Shown here in pieces: positions 51,641 to 64,000 of a stretch of 64,000 bases of DNA. The notes beneath the pieces are model-generated. The model searched no databases, was not told where the DNA came from, and worked only from the letters and a program-made list of their open reading frames with translations. Each line of letters opens with the position of its first letter. The stretch's first letter is position 1. Made by a program: the position numbers and the translations under genes. This DNA comes from Laburnicola sp. R22_1. Taxonomy: Eukaryota; Ascomycota; Dothideomycetes; Pleosporales; Didymosphaeriaceae. The stretch covers positions 2,046,001-2,110,000 of the forward strand of contig JACONQ010000010.1 in the NCBI GenBank assembly GCA_014281115.1. The letters run 5' to 3'.

Positions 51641-54600
51641 GAAGCTTAGAAAAGTTAAGCTAAAGCCTAGCCTAAACCTTAAAAGAAATCTAAGCATAGC
51701 TGCTAGTTAAGCTATATATCTAAAAGTTCTAAGCCCTAATTCTAGCGCTTAAATAGTAAGTTAATAATCTTATCTATATAACTATAAATTAGACCGCGCC
51801 TCTAGGTATTAGTTAAAGCTTAAAACTCCTAAAATTTAAAATTATCCTCTTTTCTGGTTAAACTATACTTAGAATAGGACTTTTTAAGAGCTTAAATATT
51901 AGAAGCGCAGCCTTAAAAAGAAATATAATGCAAAGGTAGAGCTAAAGAATACTAGCGCTACTTATAAATACGCCTAGTATTTTGCCTATATAGATTTTCC
52001 TACTTATTCTATTACTATAGCATCTTATAAGCTTAGCTATATATCTGCTCCTTTTAATAACTAAGCTTACTAATAATATAATTATAAAGCTTAGTTTAGC
52101 TATCCTTATACTCTTTCTATATATACTAGTTATTTTAGAAGTACTACGCCTTATAGTCTACTTATATCTATTCTATAGATACTATCTTAGAATAAAGTGT
52201 TTTTAAAGGATTAGGATATATTTTAACTAAAGAAGTATATTTAGGACTAAAAGCAAAATTGTTAAACGTAAACACGTTTAGATCTTAGAGCAATAGAGGT
52301 AGAGAGATAAGTAGAGCTAGACGCTATAAATAATAGAAGCTTTATTCTTAACCTTAAAATTATAAAGCTTAAAGTTGCAAAACTTAGAATTGCAAAGCAT
52401 AAAAATACAGAACTAAAGAATACTGCTTAGAAGGATATAAGTCTAGAAAAGTAGAATATAAGACCTATTAATATATTAGAGTTTTAGGACTATAAGTAAG
52501 CTATAAGGAATTAAAATTAATAAGACCCTTTTTAAAGTTTTTAATAGCAGCGTAGAGCTTAAAATACAAAGTGTTAATATTTTTAAGCTATATTATATTA
52601 GTAATAGTATTAATTCTAGAGCTTAGAATACTTATATTTAAGGTAGAATTTTTCTTAAGAACTATCTAAGCCTAAGCTTACTAGATAAGATAAGAAGGGC
52701 TATAAGAATAAGCAGCTATTAAAAGTCCTTTTTAGAATTTAAGCTTATATGCTAAGGCACTAGTAATTCTAAATAAAGTAATAATTATAGCGCGTAGAAG
52801 ATCTACTATTAGATGTAAGAAGCTTTGGACTAAGAGGTTGAAGTTGCCTAAGTAAACCTAAGAATTTAATAGAGTTTTAAAGGTAACTCTAGCTATGAAC
52901 TTATATACTCCTAGCTTAGTAGAAGTATAGACTTAGAGCTCTAAGGCTTTAAGGTAGTAAGCTAAGTAACTAGTAAAAGGGCGCTTAGTCCCTTATATAT
53001 GCCCTCCTCCTAAAAAATTCTAGTGTTGTGTTCTATACTCCTTATAGTAGTAGCTAGATCCTTTTTCTACTTACCTAAAGTTTTAAGGACATATCTAATG
53101 CTACGTGTTTAAAGTCTTAAGAATATATTTAATACTATGTATACTAGCGATAGTGCTCTAGATATTAATAAGGGTTTTTTTTTAGTATACTTTAGCTGTA
53201 GAGAGTACTAGGCTTTTGTCCTTCTATCTTTAGTAGGTAATCTAGTTATTATATCTAACGTGTTTATATTTATATCTTTTAGTTTCTATAGTGTAGTTGT
53301 CTATTTTAGTTAAGAATTTGCGCTAGTGTTATTTGCTCTAGCTAAGGTAAATAAAAAAAATCCTTATTTTACTTTTACTTTTCTCCTCTACTTTACTAAT
53401 ATATTTATAACGCTTTTTATTAATATTACGCTACACTTCTATTATTTCTTCTACTTTAGTACTGTTTTTGCTACTGCTAATCTCTATTATAGGTGAAGCC
53501 CCTAAGCAATGTGTTACGCTAGGCCTTATAACTTTAAGTAAGTGTGCGAAGTCTAGCTAAACTATAGCTTAGTATTCCTCTATAAAGATTTTAACTTATA
53601 GTACTTCTACTTATAATAGTAAGCCTTTACTCCCTACTTTAGACGCCTATAGTATAGAGGACCTTAAGAAGTTTATATATAATAAGACTATAGAGAACTA
53701 TTAAAAAGCTAGTTTTTTAGTTCTTCTGCGTTATTTCTTACTAATTCTAAGTAGTTCTTTAAGGGCCTAAGCTATAATTAAAAAACTCTTAAAGCTATTT
53801 ATATAATATCTAAGAAGTTTATTTTTAAGGCCGCCTATTTTTATAAAAGATTCTACTAGCGCTACCTTAAGTAGTTTGCTTTTTGTGTGTAAAGGCTTAT
53901 AGGAAAGAAGTATAACTATAAGGCTTATATTCTCTACTTTAGTAAGTGCTTAGGTAAGATAAAATAATTCTCTAGTAAATCTCTTCTTTACTAATTTATA
54001 TTTTAAATTTAGGATAGCTTATAAAAGAACTTTACTAAGACTAAGTTTGCTAACCTTATTCTAAAATATGCTCTTTATAGTAAGGGTTATATTAGTAAGC
54101 CTCTTATTAATATTTAGTAAGCTTATCTTAACTTCTTTATTTATAAGTATAGCTCTACTATTTAGAGTGCTTAATCTAAGACCTAGGAAGTAGATAACAC
54201 TAATACTAAATATTCTAAATAGGATATAGAGCTTCTACGTTAAATTCTTATAATTTAATAAAATATTTATACTACCCTTTAAGCTCTTTCTAACAAACTT
54301 ACTATAAGTCCTAGGTTTTAGAGTTTTCCTCTCTAGCTAATATTATGCTATAGCTACTTATTTCTTCTACTTTGCCTATTCTTAAGCCTTCCTATAAATA
54401 TCTAGTTAAGCTTATTCTTAATATTATAGAGATTATTTACTTTAGTAAAATATTAGGAGGTTATAAAATTGCCGCTCTTCTAAAGTGTATTATAAGGGTT
54501 CTAGGCTATACAGCTATTAGTTCTAATTAGATTGCTATTCTTTGTAAGAAGATTAAAGGAATAGTTTTTAATCCTACTTTAGGTAAAGGCAAGTTTATTA

Positions 54601-54880
54601 AGAAGAAGTAGTATTCCTATTTATTCTTTTAGGATATTAGAATTTTTCTGCTCCTATATCTAGCTCTATTATAGAGGTCTAGGGGTATTTTTCTAAGTAG
54701 TCTGCAACTCTATAAACATAGCTAAGCTATAAGCTTAGCTTCTTAAATATTTAGTTCCTTTAGTAATATTGTGCCTATTTTTCCCTTTTTATAGTATTCC
54801 CCTTTAAATAGCCCCCCTTCTCTACTTTTTAATTGCTCTACTTCCTATTAGTTAGGACATATACTATTTTATTATAGAGA
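51641..54880. other. RIP-degraded transposon DNA, not classified
   Basis: No open frame. Plus-strand segments, such as 53640-54250, read as protein if stops are ignored (D-A-Y-S-I-E-D-L-K-K-F), but I find no diagnostic motif. Possibly ORF1/gag of an element whose pol is lost. Confidence 0.4.
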
Positions 54881-57800
54881 GGATAATTTTTCCTTTTTCT
54901 ATCTACTTATATTAGAGCTAACGCTTCTAAATAGTTTATTATATTTTCTTAAGTATTTTCTACACTTTTAAGCGGATTACAGTCTTATTCCTTACTAATC
55001 CTTAGGAGCTATAGTATATTTATTAGTTAGAAGAGTTTCTATAAAAATCTATAAGTAACTTTCTATTATTATTTTAGAATAGGGAGGTATACATTTCCTA
55101 GTAATCTAATGCCTTTATAGTAGAGAGATTTATAGTAGGTTTCTAAGTTAGATTAGTATTATTTAACTACTTAACTTAATAGAGTAATCTCTATAGCCTC
55201 TTTCCTCTTTAGGTAGGTTTCTTAGCTAGAATATCTTTTATAACCTATTTCTCTTCTTTTTTAATAATAATAGCCTCTAGTTTCCTATTGTCTATAATTT
55301 AGCTAAGAAGAGGATCTTCTTTAGCTAAGTAGAGACAATTTACTAAGAACACTAGGTAGACTTTAGATAAAATATCTAGCTCTATATTATAGAAGTCTAC
55401 TACTTGCGTAACTATAAACTTTATATTGTTCTAGTCTAACTTTTTATTAGATTAGAAGTTAGATAAGTAGTCCCTATACTAGAGCTAAACTTTGTCTCCT
55501 TCCTTTAACACTAGGTTGTCTCTTTAGTGCTAGTTTACCTACTATTTTTACTTTTATTAGAACTTAGTTATTTTAGCTTAGATAAGTATAAAAACTTTTT
55601 AGAACTTTTATAGTAAAGCTTTAGCAAACTTTACTAGTTATAAATTCTACTAGTAATAGTTAATAGCTTTTATCTTTATATGTAGCTTAACTAGGTCTAT
55701 ATTATACCTATACTAGAGGAAAAATAGTGCTACTCTAGTAAAAGTGGCTTCCTGCCTATTAATAGCTATTTGCACTATAGGGTAGTATAGGGTCTAGTCC
55801 TTCTAATTCTATTATATAAAGGCGTAAAGGTAGGTCTTAATTATAAAGTTTATATATTTTATAGTGATGTTAGTCTTTAGGTACTTAAAGAAGGATAATC
55901 TTCTTTAGATCTTTATTCTTTTATATAGATATCTCTAGAAGTTGCTTATAAATTAAGTTTCTTAGTTAGAGGTTATAGTGTTAGGGAGCTAATAGTAGGC
56001 TATAATATAATAGGGAAATGCCTCTACTATAGTTTCTATCTCTAAGTCTAGTAGGGAGACTAAGACTATTCCTTTCCTAGCCTATTATACACTACTATTA
56101 TATTTATATTCCTTTTACTTATAAGGAGCTTAGTAAGAAAGTTTATAAAATCTCTTTTTATATTTAGTTAAAGAGGGGAGAGATTTTAGTAATTCTTATT
56201 TTATATCCCTTTACAGCTTAGTGCTCTTATATATATTATAGTTCTTAATAAATTTATAAATAAAGTCTAATATTTCTAGAAAAAAGTAGAATTTAGTAAC
56301 TATTTTATAGGTAATTTCTCTCCTAAGTGCCTAAATATAGGGAGTTATAGACTATAGTAACTAGCATTATTTATAAAGATTTTTAGTTAGGAACCTATCT
56401 TTATTTTTAGTACTAAAGGTAATTAGTGTTATTAATATTATACTCTTATATAGTAACTTTTAAGTTTATGGAGAAAGGGAAAGTGCGTCTATAGTAAAGA
56501 ATGCACTTCTTTACTTTCTTTAGTATAAAATCTTCCTCTAAGCTATAAAACTATAGTTTATTTAAGTCTAGGTCTACTAGGAAGTGCGCTTTAAGTCTAG
56601 AAAGAAACTCTTCGAGTAAGTAGAGAGAAGGAAGCTAGTGTTCCTTATATTTAGCTTTACTTTTTTCTTTTTTAAAGGAGTTAAGTCTTTTAAATAAGGC
56701 TTATATCGCTAGGGCTATAGATATCTAGAGCCCTATATTTCTATTCTCTAAAGGGACTTTCTTAAGAAGTTAAATTTCTTAGAATTTAACTTAGTTATCT
56801 TTAGCGTCTATAGGTATATCTTGCTAGTATTAAGAAAGGGCGTTTGCTCTTAAGTTTATAGTCCCTAGTTTATACTAGAATATTATATTATACTTACTAA
56901 GGGTATTAGCCTAGCGTATATACCTTTTATTTAACCTTCTAGACTTTATAAAGTATATAAAGTTCTTATAATTAGTATATATAAGCGTGTAAGGAATAGC
57001 CTAGAGTATATTATATTACTTCTTTATTACCTTAATTACTATAAGTATCTTCTTATTATAGATTATATAGTTTACCTTTATAGGGGTGTGTTTAGTAAAG
57101 AAGTAAGTAATTAGCCTAAGAACTTTATCTATATTAAATTATAAAAAGTAGGCACTAAAGGCCTAACCTAAGAAGTTAGTCTCTAATACCCTTTTTTTCT
57201 TAGAATTAAAGTAGGCTAGCGTAGTCTTAGTGCAGAATACCCTCTTTTGGTAGTTAAAAGCCTACTATTACTTTTGCCCCTATAAAAAGAAAGTTTTTTC
57301 CTAGTTAATTTTATTAAAAGAAATACTACTTCTAAGAAGTTTTCTATAAACCTCTAGTAGAAGTTAGCAAACCCTAAAAAGCTCTAAATATCCTTTATAT
57401 TAGTAGAAGGTGCCTAGTTTTAGATAGCCTTAACCTTTTTTAGGTCTATACTAATTCCTATTCTACACTTTATAATAAATTTAAAATACTTAGTTTTAGT
57501 AACTGTAAACTTGCACTTTTTAATATCTAGGTGTAGTTCTACTTTACTTAAGCTTTCTACTCCCTATTATACTTTGTTCTAATAGTCCTTTAAAGATTTG
57601 CTAGAAAATATAAGAATATTATCTATATAAGTAAAGTAGAAGTTATTTAAGTACTCTTTTAGAATAAAGTTAATATATCTCTAAAAGGTGCTTACTAGTG
57701 CGTTAGCTAGTCTAAAGGGGACTACTAGCTACTTATACAACCTAAATTAGGTTTAAAAGACTATTTTCTATTTCTTTTCTTTTACTATTCTTAGCTTAAA

Positions 57801-60390
57801 AAAGGCCTAAATTATATCTAATTTTATTAGCTACTTAGCCTTAGTAAGGAGCTGCAATGTCTTTCTAATAAAAGGGAGGGGGTAGTAGTCTTTCTTTAAT
57901 AGGGCATTTAGCGCCTAGTAGTCTATATATAATTGTAGACCTCCCCTAGATTTTTTTACAAATAATACTAGTGCTATAGCGCTAGATTTACTTACCTAAA
58001 TAAAGCTATAGTTAAGGTACTCTATTAGTTTCTTATGAAAAACTAATAGCTCTTTTTTTAACATACTATAAAGGGGACTAAAGGGGATCTCTAGGGCCTC
58101 TCTATTCTTCTTAATAAAGGGAATTAAGTGGTTAATCCTAGGGCCTTATAATAGGGGAAGCTTATTAGCTTACTCCCTTAAGAAAACTTCTACTTAGTTT
58201 AAGAGCTACTTAGGGAGATAGTCTTTTAGGTCTACTTTAGCTTTTAGAGCTAGGACCTTTTAGATATTCTTAAGGAAGGTAGTAAAGACTTTTAACCTAT
58301 TCTTTTCTTTTGTGTTTCTCCTATTTAGAGTTATAAATAATATAGCGGAGACCTCTTTACTAGAAATAAGAGTTTATTTCCTCTACTTATTTCTAATCCT
58401 TATATAGAAGGATTTTATATATATAGACTATTTTTCTAAAGCTACTAATATAGTATTCTTTTTCTACTATAGCAAACTAAGAACTAATTTATAGTCCTCC
58501 TTTTTCTATTAATATATACCTATATTATTTTAACGTGCCCCTTAATATCTATCTTTATATAAGTGGCTTTGTAGACTAAGGAGGTTACTTTTCTAAATCC
58601 TATTACTTAGTAGAGAAACTAATATATTATAGGTTAGCTTTTCTAGCAAACTTCTTAGATATAAAGGTAGTAGTTAAATATTTTAAATTAAGTATAGTGT
58701 ACGTAAAGGTAATATTATTAATAAAAGTGTTTATAAAGATTAGTGTTAAATCTAGCTAAGTTTTTTTATATATATTAAAGTTCTCTTTTAGTTTTTTATA
58801 ACTATCTTTATCTCCTCTCTTTAACAACTTCTAGGAGAAGAAACTAGTTTTTTAACTCTACTAAGCTATTAATATTCTTATTACTACTATTTATCTCCTA
58901 GGCCTTGCCTAATCTAGCTTAAGTTAGGGGTATAGCGGCTTAGAAATAATAGTTCTAAACGCTATAGCCTTTTTTACTATAGTATAAGTATGCTCCCTCC
59001 TTATAGCACTTTTCTAACTTCTTCTTAGAGACCTATTTAGCGCGCTTCTTAGTCTTTAAAGGGTTTGCCTTAGTAGTTTTTATAGTACTAAAACGCGTAA
59101 GTTTCTAATTTATAGTATTTATAGACTTAGTAAAGAAGGGGGCTACTATATAAAAAGGCTTTAATATCTTTATATAGTAAATATTTTTCTTAACTATATT
59201 AACTCTATCTATAAGTATTATAAGGTCCTAGTCTTTAGAAATCTTTAGTGTAATTAGCCTATTCTATAAATCTGTATATAAGGCCCTTTAGTAAATGTTC
59301 TTTAAGTTCTCTTAATTATTTGTATTAGCTTTAGTAGCTAGGCGCATAAAGTTAGTATTAAACTTAGCTAGTAGTGTTTTACCCTACTAGCTAAGGAACA
59401 GCCTATTCTATACTTGCTTCTCTACTAACTTATTATAAAAGCTTATATTTAAGAAACTCTAAAATTTATCTTTAAAATAGATTCCTTTCTTTATAAAGGC
59501 TAGTGTAATATTCGCTACTTTATCTATTAGCCTACTTATAATATAATTAGCTATATTTCCTAAAAGGAGGCAATTCTTATAAATCTTAGCCTTTATTATG
59601 TATTTTTAACGCTAGTAATCTTAACAACTTTTAGAGAATAACTCTAGGTTAGGAAGTTAGGGGCGTTAGCGCTCTATTAGCGCTTTACTAGTTGCTAGTG
59701 TTATTACTATTATTTAAAAGAGAGCTAAGAGCACAGTTCCTACTTTAGTATATTGCTCTAATTAGGCAAGTTAATTAGTAATTATTCCTAATAAGGCCTA
59801 GAGCTATTTATTAGTGTTTAGTTAAGCTACTAATATAGCTTAGAGTTGCTTTAAGCTAGTAAGATAGCTTATAATTTGTGTTAGCGCGTCTTAGAGGGCG
59901 TCTTTTTTTATATTCTAGACCTCTCTACCCCTTTAGAGAGGTGCTTAGGGCTCTATTAACTTTTAGTCTTATAAATACTAGTAAACTAGCTTAATCTTCT
60001 ATATATATTTTATTTTGTTATAGCCTCCTATATAGAGTTCTTTAGTAAGGTTAGTAGTAATATCTACTTTTATAGCTTCTCACTATTAGAGTTTAGTAAC
60101 TTATTATACTAGGTAAGGGATAAAGGCGTTTTCCCTCTTATAAAAAGGCCTAAGTACTTCTTCTATTATATTTGTGTTTGTTTATAGAGTTAAAGAGTAA
60201 CTTAATATCTAACTATCCCTAACTACTTAAACTAGTAACTTCTTTACGTCTTAAGACTAGAGTCCCTTATTTAAGTACGTAAACTAGATTATAGTGCTTT
60301 ACGTATAACTTCTTTCTTTATTTATAAGTTTATTTTTAGTGTATTAAAGACTTTTAGAGCTTCTTTATTAAATTTTATATAAGGGTTTAT
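54881..60390 (-). mobile_element. Ty3/Gypsy chromodomain retrotransposon, RIP-degraded
   Basis: Minus-strand order from high to low coordinates: a gag zinc knuckle near 58945-59010 (C-Y-K-E-G-A-Y-L-Y-Y-S-K-K-G-Y-S-V, with Cys and His changed to Tyr as RIP would do); reverse transcriptase at about 57590-57660 with Y-I-D-N-I-L-I-F-S (normally YLDDILIFS; second Asp lost); the following G-F-A-N-F-Y and R-F-I-E-N-F motif near 57370; RNase H below it. An integrase C-terminal/chromodomain-like end lies near 55100-55560 (H-P/Q-like V-Y-L-V-F-L-V-N, then E-A-I-I-I-K-K-E-E). That is the pol order of a chromovirus. LTRs were not delimited, and stops occur throughout. Confidence 0.75.
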
Positions 60391-60401
60391 AAAAGGTTAG
60401 A

Positions 60402-61145
60402 GTTGCCTAAGTAATTTCTAATAAAAATATTATAATAATAGCAGATATTTCTCCTACTATTGTATATACAGAAAAGCGTTTTAAGGTATTAATAAAAAGG
60501 GGTTAGCGCGTTATAAGTAAGCTAAGCGAGTTTAGTAGGCTTAGCACGCCTATTTTAACTAAAAAAAATCCATATGCAAAATATAGTAAGGCTACATCGC
60601 TATACTAGTTTAGAGCGGGGAAAAGAATAAGAAGATACTTATTATACTATTATTTCTCTTTATTATTATTTCTAAAGATTACTAGAAGTAATAGTTTTTA
60701 TATTAGTAGGTTTGTACTACTTATAAAATACATACTAGGTAGGAGCTTACACACACTATAGGTATACTAACGCTCTATTTTTATATTAAAGTTAACCTTA
60801 AGGAGACTTTTACTACTCTATTTCCTACTATCTTCTTAAGCCCTAATACTAAAATTATAGTTAACGCCGCCTAAAAGTATACTCTAATTTATCCGCTTAA
60901 AGTTACTAGGCCTACACTAGAATACTGCTCTATTTAAGGTATTATTAATAGAAAGTAGAAGGTATACCTTACTTTGTATAAGGCGGTCCTAGTATATTAG
61001 TTAGGCTAGCAATAGATTAGTAACTATAGGCGCTGTAATAAATATGTAGGGGTCCTACTATAGCTTATTATATTGCTATAGGTTAGGATAGTAGCAATAA
61101 AGAGCAAGGTTAAGAGGTAAGAGAAAGTGTTTATTAATTATCTAA
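60402..61145 (+). repeat. Repeat R2 copy at the edge of the RIP block
   Basis: It starts GTTGCCTAAGTAATTTC and then matches 47737-46900 read inversely. A plus-strand frame with TAG codons reads V-Y-L-T-L-Y-K-A-V-L-V-Y and ends E-K-V-F-I-N. AT-rich composition stops abruptly at about 61150, before the transcription-factor gene. Confidence 0.55.
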
Positions 61146-61149
61146 AAGA

Positions 61150-61425
61150 AGACTTCGCGCACTCTTAGTACACAGTATTGAAGATCTTCGTCGTGTGGAG
61201 ATTCTAACCAAGGTCGAGTCCGCACCATACACAGAGAGGAGTAAAACAGGAGGCACTAAAACCTATAAACAGATATAAATAAATAAATAAAAATGTGACT
61301 GGTTGTACGAATTGACCCACACCCGGCGGCTGAATAATCAGCCCTAAAACCTTCCATCCGGTAACTCCATCGAGCGCGAGGCAGCACAGCCTTCTCTCTT
61401 TGCTCACAGTAATAATACTTTCAAC
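61150..61425 (+). promoter_or_regulatory. Upstream region of the Zn2Cys6 gene
   Basis: Balanced composition begins here. An ATATAAATAAATAAATA stretch at about 61274-61290 lies about 140 bases before the ATG and may serve as the TATA element. The RIP-mutated R2 copy ends some 280 bases before the start codon. Confidence 0.35.
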
Positions 61426-63922
61426 ATGAACGGGACAAGCCTATCCACAACAAATAACTCAGTTCCTTCCATTACACCACCAGTTGCTCTTGATTTACTT
61501 GCCCAAGCGCCCGTCAAGCGAGCACGGCCGCAGCTCAGCTGTACGCCCTGCCGACAAGGGAAGCTGAAGTGCAATCGTGAACAACCCGTATGCGACCAGT
61601 GTGCAAAGCGCTCGCGCAACGAAGCATGTCAATATGTACCTCCACCAACTCGAAACAAGCAATCCCAGAATATGCGGGGTCGCATTAGGAACCTGGAAAA
61701 CTTGGTGGTCAACTTGATCACTCAGAAACTACAAGAAGGCAATGGATCGTCTGCTGTAGACCAAGGCGTCCAGCCTACCGTTGCTAAGGAGGCAGACGAA
61801 CCGAGCCCAGAGACTTTTGGCCAGCTTCGAGTTACTACCCATGGCAAAGAGACGTATGTGGGCGCCGGTCATTGGTCGGCTTTGTTGAAAGAAATTGAAG
61901 AGGTGAATAACAGCATAGACGATGAGGACTCGGATGAGAATCAAGAGGAGGAGTGGGATGACAACGCCGCTCAGTCAGCTGTCACCTTTGGAATGCCCAG
62001 AGCGATCACAAAAAAGCAGCTTATACAAGAGATGCCACCCAAGGAAGAATGCGACCGTTTCCTCCCTCTGTTGTTCAACAGGCAAGTATAGAACTATGCG
62101 AGCCTAGAAGTTTCTTGCTTATGAATGCACAGTTCTAACCCTCTTCTGTTTCTCTTGCATGCTCCGACTTTCCAGGCAGAGTACGACCAGTTCTGGCAAA
62201 ACCCTTCTTCTTCTTCAGTCATGTGGATAGCCTTCCTGTATAGCGCCATGGCATTGGGTATTATCCTGGGCCCAAGAAACCCAGGCATGTATACCCATGC
62301 CGCCGCGAATGGTCGTTCATCAGAATCAACTGACAACCAATCAACCCAGTCCAACCACTACGATTATCTAAACAGCTTATTGAGAAAGTTTCAGCACCTC
62401 GCTTCATCTGCAATGGTTCTGGCAGATATTTCAAGAAACCAACCCTACACCCTCGAGGCACTGATGATGTACGGAGAAGCCGAATTCTTGCGATGCAACG
62501 ACCATCACGCAAAGATGTGGTTGATAAATGGACTCGTCATGCGCGTGGCCTTGTGCATGGGTTACCACCGAGATCCCAGCAACTTCAAGGGCATGTCTCC
62601 TTTTCAAGGAGAAATGCGCCGACGATTATGGCACGTGCTGAATATGATAGATACGCTCGTCTCTTTTGCCATCGGTCTACCTGCGCTAGTTCGACGTATA
62701 GAGAGCGATGTTCGGGCGCCTCAAAATCTATATGATACTGATATTTCTCCCAACATGAAAGAATTGCCGAAAGAGCGTCCTTCGACAGAGGTGACTGCCG
62801 CTACGTATACCATTGCGAAATCAAGAGTTTGTGCAGTATTTGCCGAAGCTGCAGAGTTGGTACAGAAAATTACACCACCAAGATACGCCTCGATCGTGTC
62901 GCTCGAAAAGCGCCTGGAATAAGCTCACGATCAGGTTCCGGAGGGGATGCGTGTCCATCCTCTGGATGAGTGTAGTAACGACGCTCCAGTACTCATCATG
63001 AGCCGATTCAACATTCAGCTTTTGTACTTGAAGACAAAGCTTGTTCTGCACCGCAACTTTGTGACAGCAGGCCAGACTGACTCAAAATATGCAGGTTCGC
63101 GTAAGACATGCATTGAAGCAGCGCTGGAGATTCTTCAGTATCACAAGATAATCTTCCATGCTTGTCAGCCGGGCGGCCAGCTCGACAAGGTTTCATGGTA
63201 CATGTCACATCTCCAATCCTACGACTTCCTGCTTGCGGCAATGGTTATTTGCCTCGAGCTAAACCATCTTCAATCTGTGGGCGACTCTTCAGATAAGGTG
63301 TCGGAATTGTTTAGTATTGTTCAAGGCACATACGATTTCTGGGCGAATCATCACAATCCGTCGCGAGATGTCGTCAGAGGAGCTGAAATTCTGAGGGCTA
63401 TGCTAACGAAATGCTCTTCACTTATGCCGTCTCGGATGACCTTGCAGCCGAACCATTTCAAGAAAGGCATGTTGCAGTAATTTATGCTTAAAGTAGGCGA
63501 CTAACACATAAACAGATACTTCCAGTCTTCCCAAGGAGTTGACACCCGAATATGCGGCCGAGGAGCTTTCAGAAACATGGGGAACATGGCCGCCTAACGA
63601 CAGCATATCCTTCGACATACCCGAAGTAACCTCTGAGATTGACTGGGTAAGTAGCACTTCAGTGCTGTGTGCATCACACCACCTAACAACGCACTAGACT
63701 CTATGGGATTCCACAATGATGAGCCAGGGTCACATGTTACCACCAAGTAACTGGGCTGGATCGAGCAACACCACTATGACGTCTTGGATGGGTGTTACCT
63801 CGGACGTCGACCACATGATTTCCCACGGCTTTGAAGGTTACACTGATCCGCGAGATCCGTTGAACATCTATGGCCCTTCCGCTTTTGCGCAAGTCCCACC
63901 GCTGCCCGGCGACGACAATTGA
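61426..63922 (+). CDS. Zn2Cys6 fungal transcription factor with one in-frame TAA
   Basis: Exons inferred from frame and family: 61426-62081, 62133-63466, 63516-63646 and 63698-63922 (781 codons plus stop, counting the internal stop). The Zn2Cys6 cluster spans residues 39-68 (C-x2-C-x6-C-x6-C-x2-C-x8-C; C-T-P-C-R-Q-G-K-L-K-C), followed by a short coiled coil (R-I-R-N-L-E-N-L-V) and an acidic stretch. The fungal-specific regulatory domain contains H-A-P-T-F, M-R-V-A-L-C-M-G-Y-H-R-D and R-R-R-L-W-H. Introns 1 (62082-62132) and 2 (63467-63515) use GC donors (GCAAGT, GCATGT); intron 3 (63647-63697) uses GTAAGT. A TAA at 62920-62922 interrupts the domain (R-L-E-stop-A-H-D-Q), a likely CAA-to-TAA change, while the frame stays open beyond it. 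Target genes unknown. The gene is probably recently disabled, or makes a truncated product. Confidence 0.8.
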
Positions 63923-64000
63923 AGAGCACTGTGTGATAGGAATCTTGACATTGCCAATAAGATACGATCAAGGCATAATAGTCGTTGACGATGAATTCGG
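63923..64000. other. 3' flank of the transcription-factor gene
   Basis: Short balanced sequence with CCAATAAGATA, a possible polyadenylation element; nothing else. Confidence 0.3.

Overview
The window looks like a filamentous ascomycete (Pezizomycotina) chromosome segment. Genes have 49-66 base introns with fungal branch sites, there are Zn2Cys6, fungal rhodopsin-type membrane and subtilase genes, and the repeats carry the mark of repeat-induced point mutation (RIP): C-to-T changes favouring CpA, giving TpA-rich DNA and TAG/TAA codons in place of CAG/CAA/TGG. The AT-isochore layout suggests a dothideomycete, but that is inference.

Layout. 1-10.9 kb is RIP-ruined DNA: an unclassified repeat (R1), telomere-like degenerate repeats, a Fot1/pogo DNA transposon (Fot-A), and a Copia element on the minus strand whose two 318-base LTRs are both present. 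10.9-34.4 kb is a GC-balanced island. Its host genes are an acyl-CoA dehydrogenase damaged at its 5' end by an LTR and by a frameshift, a rhodopsin-domain membrane protein, a secreted subtilase and three small unknown proteins. They are interleaved with five more Fot/pogo elements (Fot-B to Fot-F) and a transposon-end relic. Two of the transposases are intact (548 and 550 aa). 34.4-61.1 kb is almost pure RIP-ruined DNA with no long open frame: R1 and R2 copies, two copies of one Copia family in opposite orientations, a chromodomain Ty3/Gypsy element, and one almost unmutated solo LTR. 61.2-63.9 kb holds a Zn2Cys6 transcription-factor gene that is complete except for one in-frame TAA.

Most interesting points. 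(i) At least six Fot/pogo ends of unrelated sequence share the same design, a direct repeat with a 17-base period inside the terminal inverted repeat. (ii) There is a set of very short insertions (67-129 bases) flanked by 10-16-base direct duplications. They include two copies of a 67-75-base sequence and several fragments that hold only one fixed end of R1 or R2. (iii) LTR sequence is fused in frame to the acyl-CoA dehydrogenase. (iv) The transcription factor has a RIP-type stop codon and two apparent GC-AG introns. No CRISPR, operon or other prokaryotic feature is present, and I see no biosynthetic cluster. The window is mainly a record of nested transposition and RIP.
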